From assembly GCF_036237315.1 (NCBI RefSeq), contig NZ_CP108356.1:1860001-1924000 (forward strand): a stretch of 64,000 bases of DNA. The letters run 5' to 3'. Below are positions 8,421-15,933 of the stretch, one piece after another. The notes under the pieces were generated by a model. It was not told where the DNA came from, ran no database searches, and was given only the letters and a program-made list of their open reading frames with translations. The stretch comes from Streptomyces sp. NBC_01351. GTDB lineage: Bacteria > Actinomycetota > Actinomycetes > Streptomycetales > Streptomycetaceae. The stretch's first letter is position 1; every line of letters begins with the position of its first letter. The position numbers and the translations under genes were made by a program.

Positions 8421-8754
8421 GTAACGGGATCCCGCTCCTGAAGGAGTGGGCTTTCAGCCCTTGGTTGAGGGCCGCCGTTACCAGCACGAGCCAACGCGTT
8501 TTTGGAGGTGAACGAAGTTGGCTACGTTCCACGTAGGCGAGAAGACCCACCAGTCCGTGCTTCCTCAGCGGGCTGCTCTGGAATTCGAGTCAGCAGACAC
8601 CCCCCGGATCGGGGACGAAACGGGGCTCGAACACCGCTCTGCGGTAACCGGCGTGGAACATGTGCGAGGGGAGATCGTCGATGCTTCACCTGGCATCGGC
8701 GGCGTCACCCCCAACCGCGAGGTTGGGGAGAAGGCCCGTGAGGGCCACCCTGTC
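8421..8754 (+). ncRNA. Candidate IscB omega RNA (HEARO RNA)
   Basis: Immediately 5' of iscB, where IscB guide RNAs are encoded, there is a dense run of self-complementary elements. A 7-bp outer helix pairs GTAACGG (8421-8427) with CCGTTAC (8475-8481). It encloses a hairpin at 8431-8450 (CCCGCTCC/GGAGTGGG). Then come CTACGT-TCC-ACGTAG (8522-8536), CCCCG-GAT-CGGGG (8602-8614) and ACCGC-TCT-GCGGT (8633-8645). The 3' end has two hairpins with GNRA tetraloops: CCCCAACC-GCGA-GGTTGGGG (8709-8728) and GGCCC-GTGA-GGGCC (8733-8746). The RNA would end at the iscB start codon. In this family the RNA binds IscB and its 5' end guides it to DNA. The 5' boundary is uncertain. Confidence 0.72.
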
Positions 8755-10074
8755 GTGTTCGTCCTGGACGTGCACGGCTCACCGCTGCAACCGACGAGCC
8801 CCGCGAGGGCGCGCAAACTCCTCCATCAGGGCCGGGCCGTCGTGGTCCGGCGCACCCCGTTCATCATCCGCCTCAAGGACCGCACCGCTGACCAGTCGCA
8901 GGTCGACGGTGTGGAACTCGGGATCGACCCCGGGTCCAAGCACACCGGTATCGCCGTGTTCACCGCGAAGGGCGGTGAGCGCCGTGGCCTGTACGCAGTC
9001 GAACTCTCCCATCGGGGCAGCCTCATCCGGGACAAGCTCACGGCCCGTGCCGCCTACCGGCGCCGTAGGCGCACCAGCAACCTGCGCTACCGCGAACCTC
9101 GCTTCACCAACCGTGCGCGCCCCAAAGGGTGGCTTGCCCCTTCTTTGTGTCACCGTGTGGACACGACCATGTCGTGGACCACCCGGCTCGCCCGCTGGGC
9201 ACCCGTCCGCGTGGTGCATCTGGAGCGGGTCGCGTTCGACACCCATGCCATGTCCAACGGCGGACCGCTGGAGGGGGCCGAGTACCAATACGGCACCCTG
9301 CACGGCACAGAGGTCCGTGAATTCCTCCTCGCCAAGTGGGGCCGGGCCTGCGCCTACTGCGGCGCCACCGGGGTCCCCCTCAACATCGACCACATCCACC
9401 CCCGCTCACGCGGCGGCAGCGACCGTATTTCCAACCTGTGCACCGCCTGCATTCCCTGCAACGAGAAGAAGTCCAACCAGCCCGTCGAAGACTTCCTCCA
9501 GCACTCCCCGCGCCGGCTGGCCCGCATCCTCGCCCAGGCCAAAGCCCCGCTCCGCGATGCGGCAGCCGTCAACGCCACCCGCTGGGCACTGTGGCATGCC
9601 CTCGACACCGCATTCCCCACGGTGCACACCGCATCAGGTGGCCGCACCAAATGGAACCGACAGCGGACCGGCCTGCCCAAGACCCACACCCTCGACGCCC
9701 TGTGCGTCGGCGAACTCGACACCGTCACCCACACCCCGGCCCACGTCCTCGCGGTCGCGGCGACTGGACGCGGCACCTACAGACGCACCCGCCCCGACAA
9801 GCACGGCTTCCCCCGTCAGCGCCTGTCCAGACAGAAGCAGTTCTTCGGCTATCAGACCGGCGACTTCGCCCGCGCCGTCGTCCCCACGGGCAAGAAGACC
9901 GGTACCCACATCGGGCGGATCGCCGTCCGCGCCAACGGCAGCTTCGACATCAAAACCGCCCAGGGCCTCATCCAGAGCATCGGGCACAGACACTTCCGTC
10001 TCCTCCAACGAGCCGACGGCTACGCCTACACCACTCGACCCGAAGGACCCATCACGCCCAACACCATTCTCTGA
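8755..10074 (+). CDS. iscB: IscB RNA-guided endonuclease (RuvC + HNH)
   Basis: This 439-aa protein has the full IscB layout. The N-terminal PLMP-type domain reads SPLQPTSPARARKLL (residues 9-23). RuvC-I is GIDPGSKHTG with D58, and an Arg-rich bridge helix follows (AAYRRRRRTSNLRYREPRF). RuvC-II is VVHLERVAFDTH with E157. The HNH domain reads NIDHIHPRSRGG with H213, flanked by the zinc-type pairs CAYC and CTACIPC. RuvC-III is KTHTLDALCVG with H311 and D314. All expected catalytic residues are present. IscB proteins are ancestors of Cas9, nick or cut DNA guided by an omega RNA, and come from IS200/IS605-type elements. The GTG at 8755 is preferred because family members start right at FVLD; an in-frame TTG at 8518 with a strong SD would add 79 residues. 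No transposase is adjacent. Confidence 0.93.
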   Translation: MFVLDVHGSPLQPTSPARARKLLHQGRAVVVRRTPFIIRLKDRTADQSQVDGVELGIDPGSKHTGIAVFTAKGGERRGLYAVELSHRGSLIRDKLTARAAYRRRRRTSNLRYREPRFTNRARPKGWLAPSLCHRVDTTMSWTTRLARWAPVRVVHLERVAFDTHAMSNGGPLEGAEYQYGTLHGTEVREFLLAKWGRACAYCGATGVPLNIDHIHPRSRGGSDRISNLCTACIPCNEKKSNQPVEDFLQHSPRRLARILAQAKAPLRDAAAVNATRWALWHALDTAFPTVHTASGGRTKWNRQRTGLPKTHTLDALCVGELDTVTHTPAHVLAVAATGRGTYRRTRPDKHGFPRQRLSRQKQFFGYQTGDFARAVVPTGKKTGTHIGRIAVRANGSFDIKTAQGLIQSIGHRHFRLLQRADGYAYTTRPEGPITPNTIL

Positions 10075-10163
10075 CCGCCACCGAGCAGTAACGAAGAGAC
10101 CTCCGGCGCTCCGCACCTCCGACTCCCAGCTGAGCAGGGAGTATCCACGAAAGAGAAAAAGCG

Positions 10164-11222
10164 ATGAGACTGACCGACATATCGCTGGACTGGCTGCTGC
10201 CCGGCAGCCTGCTGATCCTGGGCGTACTTGCGGCAGTTGCGGTACTTGCCCGGGGCAGGCGCGAGAGCGAGAAGGCCGCGGCAGAGGACAGCTGGGAACG
10301 CAGCGAGGAACGGCGCCGACGCAAGGAGGCCGTCTACGGGACCGCCTCGTACGTACTGCTCTTCTGCTGCGCGGCGGTCGCCGCCGCACTCTCCTTCCAC
10401 GGGCTGGTCGGCTTCGGCCGGCAGAACCTCAACCTCACGGGGGGCTGGGAGTACCTGGTCCCCTTCGGCCTCGACGGCGCCGCCATGTTCTGCTCGGTGC
10501 TCGCCGTCCGCGAGGCCAGCCACGGCGACGCGGCCCTCGGCTCGCGCATGCTGGTCTGGCTGTTCGCGGGCGCGGCCGCCTGGTTCAACTGGGTGCACGC
10601 CCCGCGGGGGCTGGGCCACGACGGGGCTCCGCAGTTCTTCGCCGGGATGTCGCTGTCGGCGGCCGTCCTCTTCGACCGGGCCCTCAAGCAGACCCGCCGC
10701 GCGGCCCTGCGCGAACAGGGCCTGATCCCACGGCCGTTGCCGCAGATCCGGATGGTCCGCTGGCTGCGGGCACCCCGGGAGACCTTCGGCGCGTGGTCCC
10801 TGATGCTGCTGGAGGGGGTGCGCACCCTCGACGAGGCCGTGGACGAGGTGCGCGAGGACAAGCGCGAGAGGGAGCAGGACCGGCACCGCAGGCGCGACCA
10901 GAACCGGCTGGACCGGGCGCGGATCAAGGCGCTGGGCCGGCAGAACCGGGCCTTCGGGCGGTCTCGCGGCCGCCAGGTCGAACTCCCGGAACTCACGCAG
11001 GGAGCTGGCTCCGCGCCGGTCGGCGCGGAGCCGGCCATACCGGAACCGGAGCAACTGCCCTTGCGACGCCGGCCCTCCCTGCAGTCCGTCCACCGCACCG
11101 GATCCCCTGAGGTGACGGGTCCCCGGACGGTGGACCTCACCGCCGAGGACGACACCCAGACCATCCCCCGGCTCGACTCCCTGGAGCGCAAACTGAAGGA
11201 CCTGGAGCAGCAGTTCGGCTGA
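10164..11222 (+). CDS. DUF2637 multi-pass membrane protein
   Basis: This 352-aa protein has an N-terminal helix, then a charged stretch and three closely spaced membrane segments (about residues 63-80, 92-112 and 125-145). This is the DUF2637 layout common in Streptomyces chromosomes and conjugative elements, with GWEYLVPFGLDGAAMFCSVLA typical of the family (19 residues of core shown in part). The C-terminal half is a long basic/acidic coiled-coil-like cytosolic tail ending in LDSLERKLKDLEQQFG. Function is unknown; some relatives are tied to plasmid maintenance (Spd-like). It begins 90 bp after iscB and is followed by a strong hairpin. Confidence 0.8.
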   Translation: MRLTDISLDWLLPGSLLILGVLAAVAVLARGRRESEKAAAEDSWERSEERRRRKEAVYGTASYVLLFCCAAVAAALSFHGLVGFGRQNLNLTGGWEYLVPFGLDGAAMFCSVLAVREASHGDAALGSRMLVWLFAGAAAWFNWVHAPRGLGHDGAPQFFAGMSLSAAVLFDRALKQTRRAALREQGLIPRPLPQIRMVRWLRAPRETFGAWSLMLLEGVRTLDEAVDEVREDKREREQDRHRRRDQNRLDRARIKALGRQNRAFGRSRGRQVELPELTQGAGSAPVGAEPAIPEPEQLPLRRRPSLQSVHRTGSPEVTGPRTVDLTAEDDTQTIPRLDSLERKLKDLEQQFG

Positions 11223-11256
11223 CCGGCCGCCTTTCCGGCCGCTCGTGTCAGCCCCC

Positions 11257-11286
11257 GTGGGGCCCGCCCGTTCAGGCGGGCCCCAC
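11257..11286. terminator. Bidirectional hairpin terminator between convergent genes
   Basis: A perfect 12-bp stem, GTGGGGCCCGCC / GGCGGGCCCCAC, with loop CGTTCA lies between the DUF2637 gene and the convergent ATPase gene. It overlaps the last codons of the latter. There is no U-tract, as is usual in Streptomyces. Confidence 0.8.
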
Positions 11287-11772
11287 GTCGTATCCGCGCT
11301 CCAGCTCGAACCACACCACCTTGCCGCGACCGAGGTCCGGTGCGTCCACTCCCCATTGGTCGGCGAGCGCCTGCACCAGCATCAGTCCCCGGCCGTGCGT
11401 ACCGTCGTCGGCGGTCGGTACGTACGTCCGGGGCCGGGGCCGGCGGTTGGCGTAGTCCCGGACCTCCACCCGTAACCGGCCGGCGGCGAGACTCGCGGAC
11501 ACCTCCGCCCCCTGGTCGGTGTGGACGAGGGCGTTGGTGACGAGCTCGGTGATCAGCAACTCGGCCACCTCCGCGGCGCCGTCCGCGCAACGATGGCGCA
11601 TCAACTCGCGCAGCGCCCGCCGGACTTCTCCCACCGCTTTCAGATCCGCGCGGCGCACGCTCCGGCTGATCGTCGGCCCGTCCATCGCCGCCGCCCCGTC
11701 CGGGTCGGACGGTTCGCGCGGTACCGGCCTCCCTCTCCGCCACAGCTTCCCGGTCTTCGCCTCCACCCGCAC
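11272..11772 (-). CDS. Anti-sigma-factor-type ATP-binding protein (HATPase_c_2)
   Basis: This 166-aa protein has the GHKL ATPase fold of RsbW/SpoIIAB-type anti-sigma kinases, an abundant family in Streptomyces. The N-box is LLITELVTNALVHT (about residues 72-85) and the G2 box is HGRGLMLVQALADQWG (about 125-140). The G1 box is altered to RVEVRDYANR. The GTG at 11772 is supported by GGGGGAGGT 8 bp upstream. It ends in the terminator hairpin shared with the DUF2637 gene. It is an orphan, with no sigma factor or antagonist next to it. Confidence 0.85.
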   Translation of the reverse strand: MRVEAKTGKLWRRGRPVPREPSDPDGAAAMDGPTISRSVRRADLKAVGEVRRALRELMRHRCADGAAEVAELLITELVTNALVHTDQGAEVSASLAAGRLRVEVRDYANRRPRPRTYVPTADDGTHGRGLMLVQALADQWGVDAPDLGRGKVVWFELERGYDVGPA

Positions 11773-11868
11773 GGCGATGTACCTCCCCCGTCATGTCTGA
11801 AACAGAGCAGCTTGTCGAACAGGTCTACGGGATGCATGCCCCCCGGGCCGATCCGCACGCATCCGGGC

Positions 11869-13611
11869 TCAGGGGCGGGGCACGTTTCGGAGGTTGGATC
11901 GAGCCATCTGGATCATCCGGCCCACCCCGCCGTCCAGCACGATCTTGCTGGCGGAAAGTGCGAATCCGGTCACCATCTCGGCGCTGATCCTCGGCGGAAT
12001 CGACAGGGCGTTGGGGTCGGTGACCACGTCCACCAGCGCGGGTCCCTTGTGCTGAAAAGCGTCCTTCAAAGCCCCTCTGAGCTGCTTGGGCTTCTCCACG
12101 CGGACCCCGTACGCACCCGCCGCGCGGGCGATCGCGGCGAAGTCGGGATTCTTGTTCGTCGTTCCGTACGAGGGAAGGCCGGAAACGAGCATCTCCAACT
12201 CGACCATCCCGAGGGATGAGTTGTTGAAGAGAACCACTTTGACGGGCAGGTCGTACTGCACGAGGGTGAGGAAATCTCCCATCAGCATCGAGAACCCGCC
12301 GTCACCGGACATCGACACCACTTGACGGCCGCGGTCGGTGAACTGCGCGCCGATGGCCTGCGGGAGGGCGTTCGCCATGGAGCCGTGGCTGAAGGAGCCG
12401 ATGATGCGCCGCTTGCCGTTCGGGGAAAGGTAGCGCGCCGCCCACACATTGCACATGCCTGTGTCGACGGTGAACACTGCGTCTTCGTCAGCCAGTTCGT
12501 CGAGGACGGAAGCCACGTACTCGGGGTGGATCGGGGTGTGCTTCTCCACCTTGCGCGTGTAGGCCTTGACCACCCCCTCCAGTGCGTCCGCGTGCTTCTT
12601 CAGCATCCGGTCCAGGAAGCGGCGGTCCGGCTTGGCCTTCACCCGGGTGTTCAGGGCACGCAGTGTCTCCCGTACGTCTCCCCAGACGGCGAGGTCCAGC
12701 GTGGAGCGACGGCCCAGGTGTTCGGGGCGGATGTCCACCTGGACGATCTTCACGTCGTCGGGGAGGAAGGCGTTGTACGGGAAGTCCGTGCCGAGCAGGA
12801 TCAGCAGATCGCACTCGTGGGTGGCCTCGTAGGCCGCGCCGTAGCCGAGCAGCCCGCTCATGCCGACGTCGTACGGGTTGTCGTACTGGATCCACTCCTT
12901 GCCGCGCAGGGCGTGCCCGATGGGCGCCTTGATCCGGCCGGCGAACTCCATCACCTCGGCGTGCGCGCCCGCGGTGCCGCTGCCGCAGAAGAGGGTGACC
13001 TTGTCCGCCTCGTCGATCAGCCGGACCAGTTTCTCGATCTCGCCGTCACCGGGGCGCACGGTGGGCCGGGCGGTGACGAGTGCGTGCTCGGGGGCCTTCT
13101 CGAGGGCGGGCAGGGAGGCGATGTCCCCGGGCAGTGCGACCACGCTGACGCCGCTGCGGCCGACGGCGTGCTGGACGGCGGTCTGGAGGAGTCGGGGCAT
13201 CTGGCGTGGGTTCGAGATCAGCTCGCTGTAGTGGCTGCACTCTCGGAACAGCTGGTCGGGGTGGGTCTCCTGAAAGTAGCCGAGGCCGATCTCGCTGGAG
13301 GGGATGTGCGAGGCGAGTGCGAGGACCGGGGCCATGGAGCGGTGGGCGTCGTACAGCCCGTTGATCAGGTGCAGGTTGCCCGGGCCGCAGGAGCCCGCGC
13401 AGGCGGCGAGGCGGCCGGTGATCTGGGCCTCCGCGCCGGCCGCGAAGGCCGCCGTCTCCTCGTGGCGTACCTGGATCCACTCGATACCACCCGTTCGGCG
13501 GATCGCGTCGACGATCGGGTTCAGGCTGTCGCCGACCACTCCGTACATCCTGCGCACGCCCGCGCGCACGAGGATGTCCACGAACTGCTCCGCCACGTTC
13601 TGCTTGGCCAT
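11869..13611 (-). CDS. poxB: Thiamine-diphosphate-dependent pyruvate oxidase / quinone pyruvate dehydrogenase
   Basis: This 580-aa protein has the three-domain TPP enzyme layout. The N-terminal Pyr domain shows RMYGVVGDSLNPIVDAI and the catalytic Glu in QVRHEETAAF. A central FAD-type domain (about 190-340) follows. The C-terminal TPP-binding motif is SGDGGFSMLMGDF ... VVLFNNSSLGM (about residues 430-475). It would convert pyruvate to acetate and CO2, passing electrons to quinone. The ATG at 13611 (MAKQNVAEQFVDIL) matches family N-termini; an in-frame ATG 17 codons upstream would add a basic tail. It is transcribed apart from its neighbours. Confidence 0.9.
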   Translation of the reverse strand: MAKQNVAEQFVDILVRAGVRRMYGVVGDSLNPIVDAIRRTGGIEWIQVRHEETAAFAAGAEAQITGRLAACAGSCGPGNLHLINGLYDAHRSMAPVLALASHIPSSEIGLGYFQETHPDQLFRECSHYSELISNPRQMPRLLQTAVQHAVGRSGVSVVALPGDIASLPALEKAPEHALVTARPTVRPGDGEIEKLVRLIDEADKVTLFCGSGTAGAHAEVMEFAGRIKAPIGHALRGKEWIQYDNPYDVGMSGLLGYGAAYEATHECDLLILLGTDFPYNAFLPDDVKIVQVDIRPEHLGRRSTLDLAVWGDVRETLRALNTRVKAKPDRRFLDRMLKKHADALEGVVKAYTRKVEKHTPIHPEYVASVLDELADEDAVFTVDTGMCNVWAARYLSPNGKRRIIGSFSHGSMANALPQAIGAQFTDRGRQVVSMSGDGGFSMLMGDFLTLVQYDLPVKVVLFNNSSLGMVELEMLVSGLPSYGTTNKNPDFAAIARAAGAYGVRVEKPKQLRGALKDAFQHKGPALVDVVTDPNALSIPPRISAEMVTGFALSASKIVLDGGVGRMIQMARSNLRNVPRP

Positions 13612-13663
13612 GGATGGGGCGCCCTTTCCGGTTCGGCTGGTCCGGCTGCGCCTTCCATCCATG
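13609..13663. repeat. Inverted repeat spanning the poxB start codon
   Basis: CATGGATGG (13609-13617) and CCATCCATG (13655-13663) are a perfect 9-bp inverted repeat with a 37-bp spacer. One arm contains the poxB start codon, so the pairing could hide the translation start in the mRNA. It may be chance. Confidence 0.4.
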
Positions 13664-13677
13664 CACGTTCCGCCGCG

Positions 13678-15831
13678 TTACGCCTCCCAGACCGCGGCGG
13701 CCGTCCGGTCGTCGGCGTAGCCCTTGAGGCGGAGCTGGGTGTCCGCGAGGAAGGCCGCGAGGCCGGGGGGTTCCGGCTCGGCCCAGCGCGCGGCGAGCTC
13801 TGCGGGGAGCAGTGCCTCTTCCCGCATGGGCTCGGCCAGGCCGCCGGAGCAGACGAGGAGGGTGTCGCCGGGGCGGGCCACGGATGCCCGGAAGCGGAAG
13901 TCGCCGCCGTCCGTCGTGGGTTCGTCCGGCTCCAGGTCCTGCCACTGGCCCGACCGGAGCCGGAACAGGCCGCCGGCGCCCGAGCCGAAGCACACCCGGG
14001 TCCGGCACTCCGGGTCCACGGGGAGCAGGAGCGCGCGCAGCCCGGCGGTGTACGCCTCTTCGGCGAGGCCTTGCTCGGCGGCGTGGGCGCGGAGGCGGCC
14101 GTAGCCGCGGTCGGTGAGCCGTTGGAGACCCGAGCGGAGCGCGTCGCGGCGGCCGGCCCGGATGTCGTCGGCGAGCCGCTCCTGGCTGCGCCCGACGGCC
14201 GCGGCGACGATGCGGCACAGCTCGGCGGCGGCCGCGGGGGCGCCGGGGGCGGCGCGGTCGCCTCCGGCGAGGACCACCATCACCAGGGCGTCGTCACCGC
14301 TGCCGAAGCGGGCGGTGAGCAGGAAGTCCCGGCGGGCTTCCCCGCGGAAGCGGGCGGAATCCCCGCGCAGGGAGGCGGCGCGCAGGGTGTACGTGCCGTA
14401 GCGGGCCCCCTCCATGACGGTGTCGGGGGGCAGGTCGTCGAGCGCGGCCGGATCGGTGGCGGGCAGCGCGCCGGGCTCCGCCGCGTAGGTGGGCGCCCGG
14501 TCGCCGAGGTGCCGCACGGTGGGCCGCTGCGGGTCCGCGGGCGGTACGGATGCCTCCGCCGTACGGTCCTCCTCGCGCCAGGCGGGCACCTTCACGTCCC
14601 CGAGCGCGTACCCGGTGACCCCACCGGCCCGGGGGTCCCTCGGGGGAAGCGGAGGCAGCGGGGCCGGCGGCGCGGGCGGGTGCGGGGGCTCGGCGGACGG
14701 CCTCGGCCCCGGCACGAGCCCGCGCGCGGGACCCTCCGGCTGCTCCGTAGCCGGGGGCGCGGGGTGTGCGGCCTCCCCCGCGCCCGCGGTGGGCCGTACG
14801 GGCAGCGCGGCGCCCGCGCCCGGCGGCGGAGCCGGATGCTCCGGGACCGCGGAATCCTGCCGCCCGGCGTCCACGCCCGGCGCCCTGGCCGGTACCGGCG
14901 GCCAGGCGGGCAGGCCTGCACTCGGGGGCTGGGCCGACGGCCCGGCTTGCTCGGCGTCCACCGTGGCCACCTCCCAGGGCAGGGCCCGAGCCTCCTCCAC
15001 CTCCGGCCGCGGCCCCGGAACCGGAACCCGCCCGGCCCCCGCCTCGGCAGCGGGTTCCGGCGGGGCCGGAATCTGCACGGTCGGATGCGGCGGCGCGGCG
15101 CGGTCCGGCGAAGCCGGGTTCGGCGGCGCAGTCAGGCCTGGCGTGGCCGGGGCCTGGGCGGCCAGGTACGGCGGCGCGGGAGGGTCCGACGGCGCCTGTG
15201 CGGCAGGCGCGGCCGAGTGCGCCGGAACGGCGGGGCCCGGCGGGGTCGGAGGCGGCACCTCAGCACCCTGCTCGGCCGGGGCCTCGACGGTCGCACGTGT
15301 CGGCGCGGCGGGGTACGGCGGAGCGGCGGGATCCGGCGCGGGCGAAGGCGCCGGCACGGCCGGAGGCGGCGCGGTCGGGGCCCTGTGGGTCGGGTAGGGC
15401 GGCGGAGTCAGGTCCGGCGCGGTCGGGGCCTGGGCGGCCGGGTACGGCGGCACCGCAGGGTCCGGCGGAGCCGGTGCGGCATGCGGGTGCGCCGGCACGG
15501 CGGCGCCTTGCGCGACCGGGGCCGGCGGCGCCGCTGCGCCCTGTTCAGCCGGGGCCTGGACGGTCGGGTGCGCCGGTGCGGCCTGGTGCCCCGCCGGGGT
15601 CGGGGGCTGGTGCCCCGCCGGGGTCGGGGCCTGGTGCCCCGGGGCCGGTGGGGGTGGTGTGGGGGCCGGTGGGGGTGGTGCTGTCGGGTTCGGGGGTGTG
15701 GTGAGGGACGAGGCCGAGTGGAAGCGGTTGTCCAGGGTGTCCCCCGGGTCGGTTTCCGGGACCGCCTCCGGGTCCGGGTCCTCGTACAGTTGCCGCCACC
15801 AGTCGTCCGCGCCCGCACCCTGCTGACTCAT
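13678..15831 (-). CDS. Proline-rich protein with degenerate PP2C-like phosphatase domain
   Basis: This 717-aa protein has a short N-terminal head (MSQQGAGADDWWRQLYEDP). A roughly 300-residue Pro/Ala low-complexity region with PTPAGHQ-type repeats follows. The C-terminal PP2C-like domain (about residues 450-717) keeps the family shape in RGDSARFRGEARRDFLLTA, GDTLLVCSGGLAEPMR and the terminal DDRTAAAVWEA. The metal-binding DGxGG motif is replaced by VVLAGGDRA, and the usual SDG reads SGG. The domain may therefore bind without dephosphorylating. The ATG at 15831 has a GAGG SD. It lies between poxB and a secreted protease with no clear operon link. Confidence 0.78.
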   Translation of the reverse strand: MSQQGAGADDWWRQLYEDPDPEAVPETDPGDTLDNRFHSASSLTTPPNPTAPPPPAPTPPPPAPGHQAPTPAGHQPPTPAGHQAAPAHPTVQAPAEQGAAAPPAPVAQGAAVPAHPHAAPAPPDPAVPPYPAAQAPTAPDLTPPPYPTHRAPTAPPPAVPAPSPAPDPAAPPYPAAPTRATVEAPAEQGAEVPPPTPPGPAVPAHSAAPAAQAPSDPPAPPYLAAQAPATPGLTAPPNPASPDRAAPPHPTVQIPAPPEPAAEAGAGRVPVPGPRPEVEEARALPWEVATVDAEQAGPSAQPPSAGLPAWPPVPARAPGVDAGRQDSAVPEHPAPPPGAGAALPVRPTAGAGEAAHPAPPATEQPEGPARGLVPGPRPSAEPPHPPAPPAPLPPLPPRDPRAGGVTGYALGDVKVPAWREEDRTAEASVPPADPQRPTVRHLGDRAPTYAAEPGALPATDPAALDDLPPDTVMEGARYGTYTLRAASLRGDSARFRGEARRDFLLTARFGSGDDALVMVVLAGGDRAAPGAPAAAAELCRIVAAAVGRSQERLADDIRAGRRDALRSGLQRLTDRGYGRLRAHAAEQGLAEEAYTAGLRALLLPVDPECRTRVCFGSGAGGLFRLRSGQWQDLEPDEPTTDGGDFRFRASVARPGDTLLVCSGGLAEPMREEALLPAELAARWAEPEPPGLAAFLADTQLRLKGYADDRTAAAVWEA

Positions 15832-15878
15832 GACCTCATTCTCGGCCTACCGCGCGAGCGGAAAACACCGAATGCGCG

Positions 15879-15913
15879 AAAAAGGGTCCACCGGGCCGCC
15901 GCCCGGTGGACCC
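15879..15913 (-). terminator. Rho-independent terminator of the S8 peptidase gene
   Basis: GGGTCCACCGGGC and GCCCGGTGGACCC form a perfect 13-bp stem with a 4-nt loop (15884-15913). On the minus strand the stem is followed by TTTTT (15883-15879). It starts 20 bp after the stop codon of the protease gene. Confidence 0.93.
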
Positions 15914-15933
15914 TCCCCCCTCACCCGTACGAA

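Noticed and set aside
8518..8754. N-terminal 79-residue extension of IscB
   Set aside because: The encoded segment has no protein-family resemblance and overlaps a chain of hairpins; it is better explained as omega RNA. The strong SD is kept as an open question in the findings.
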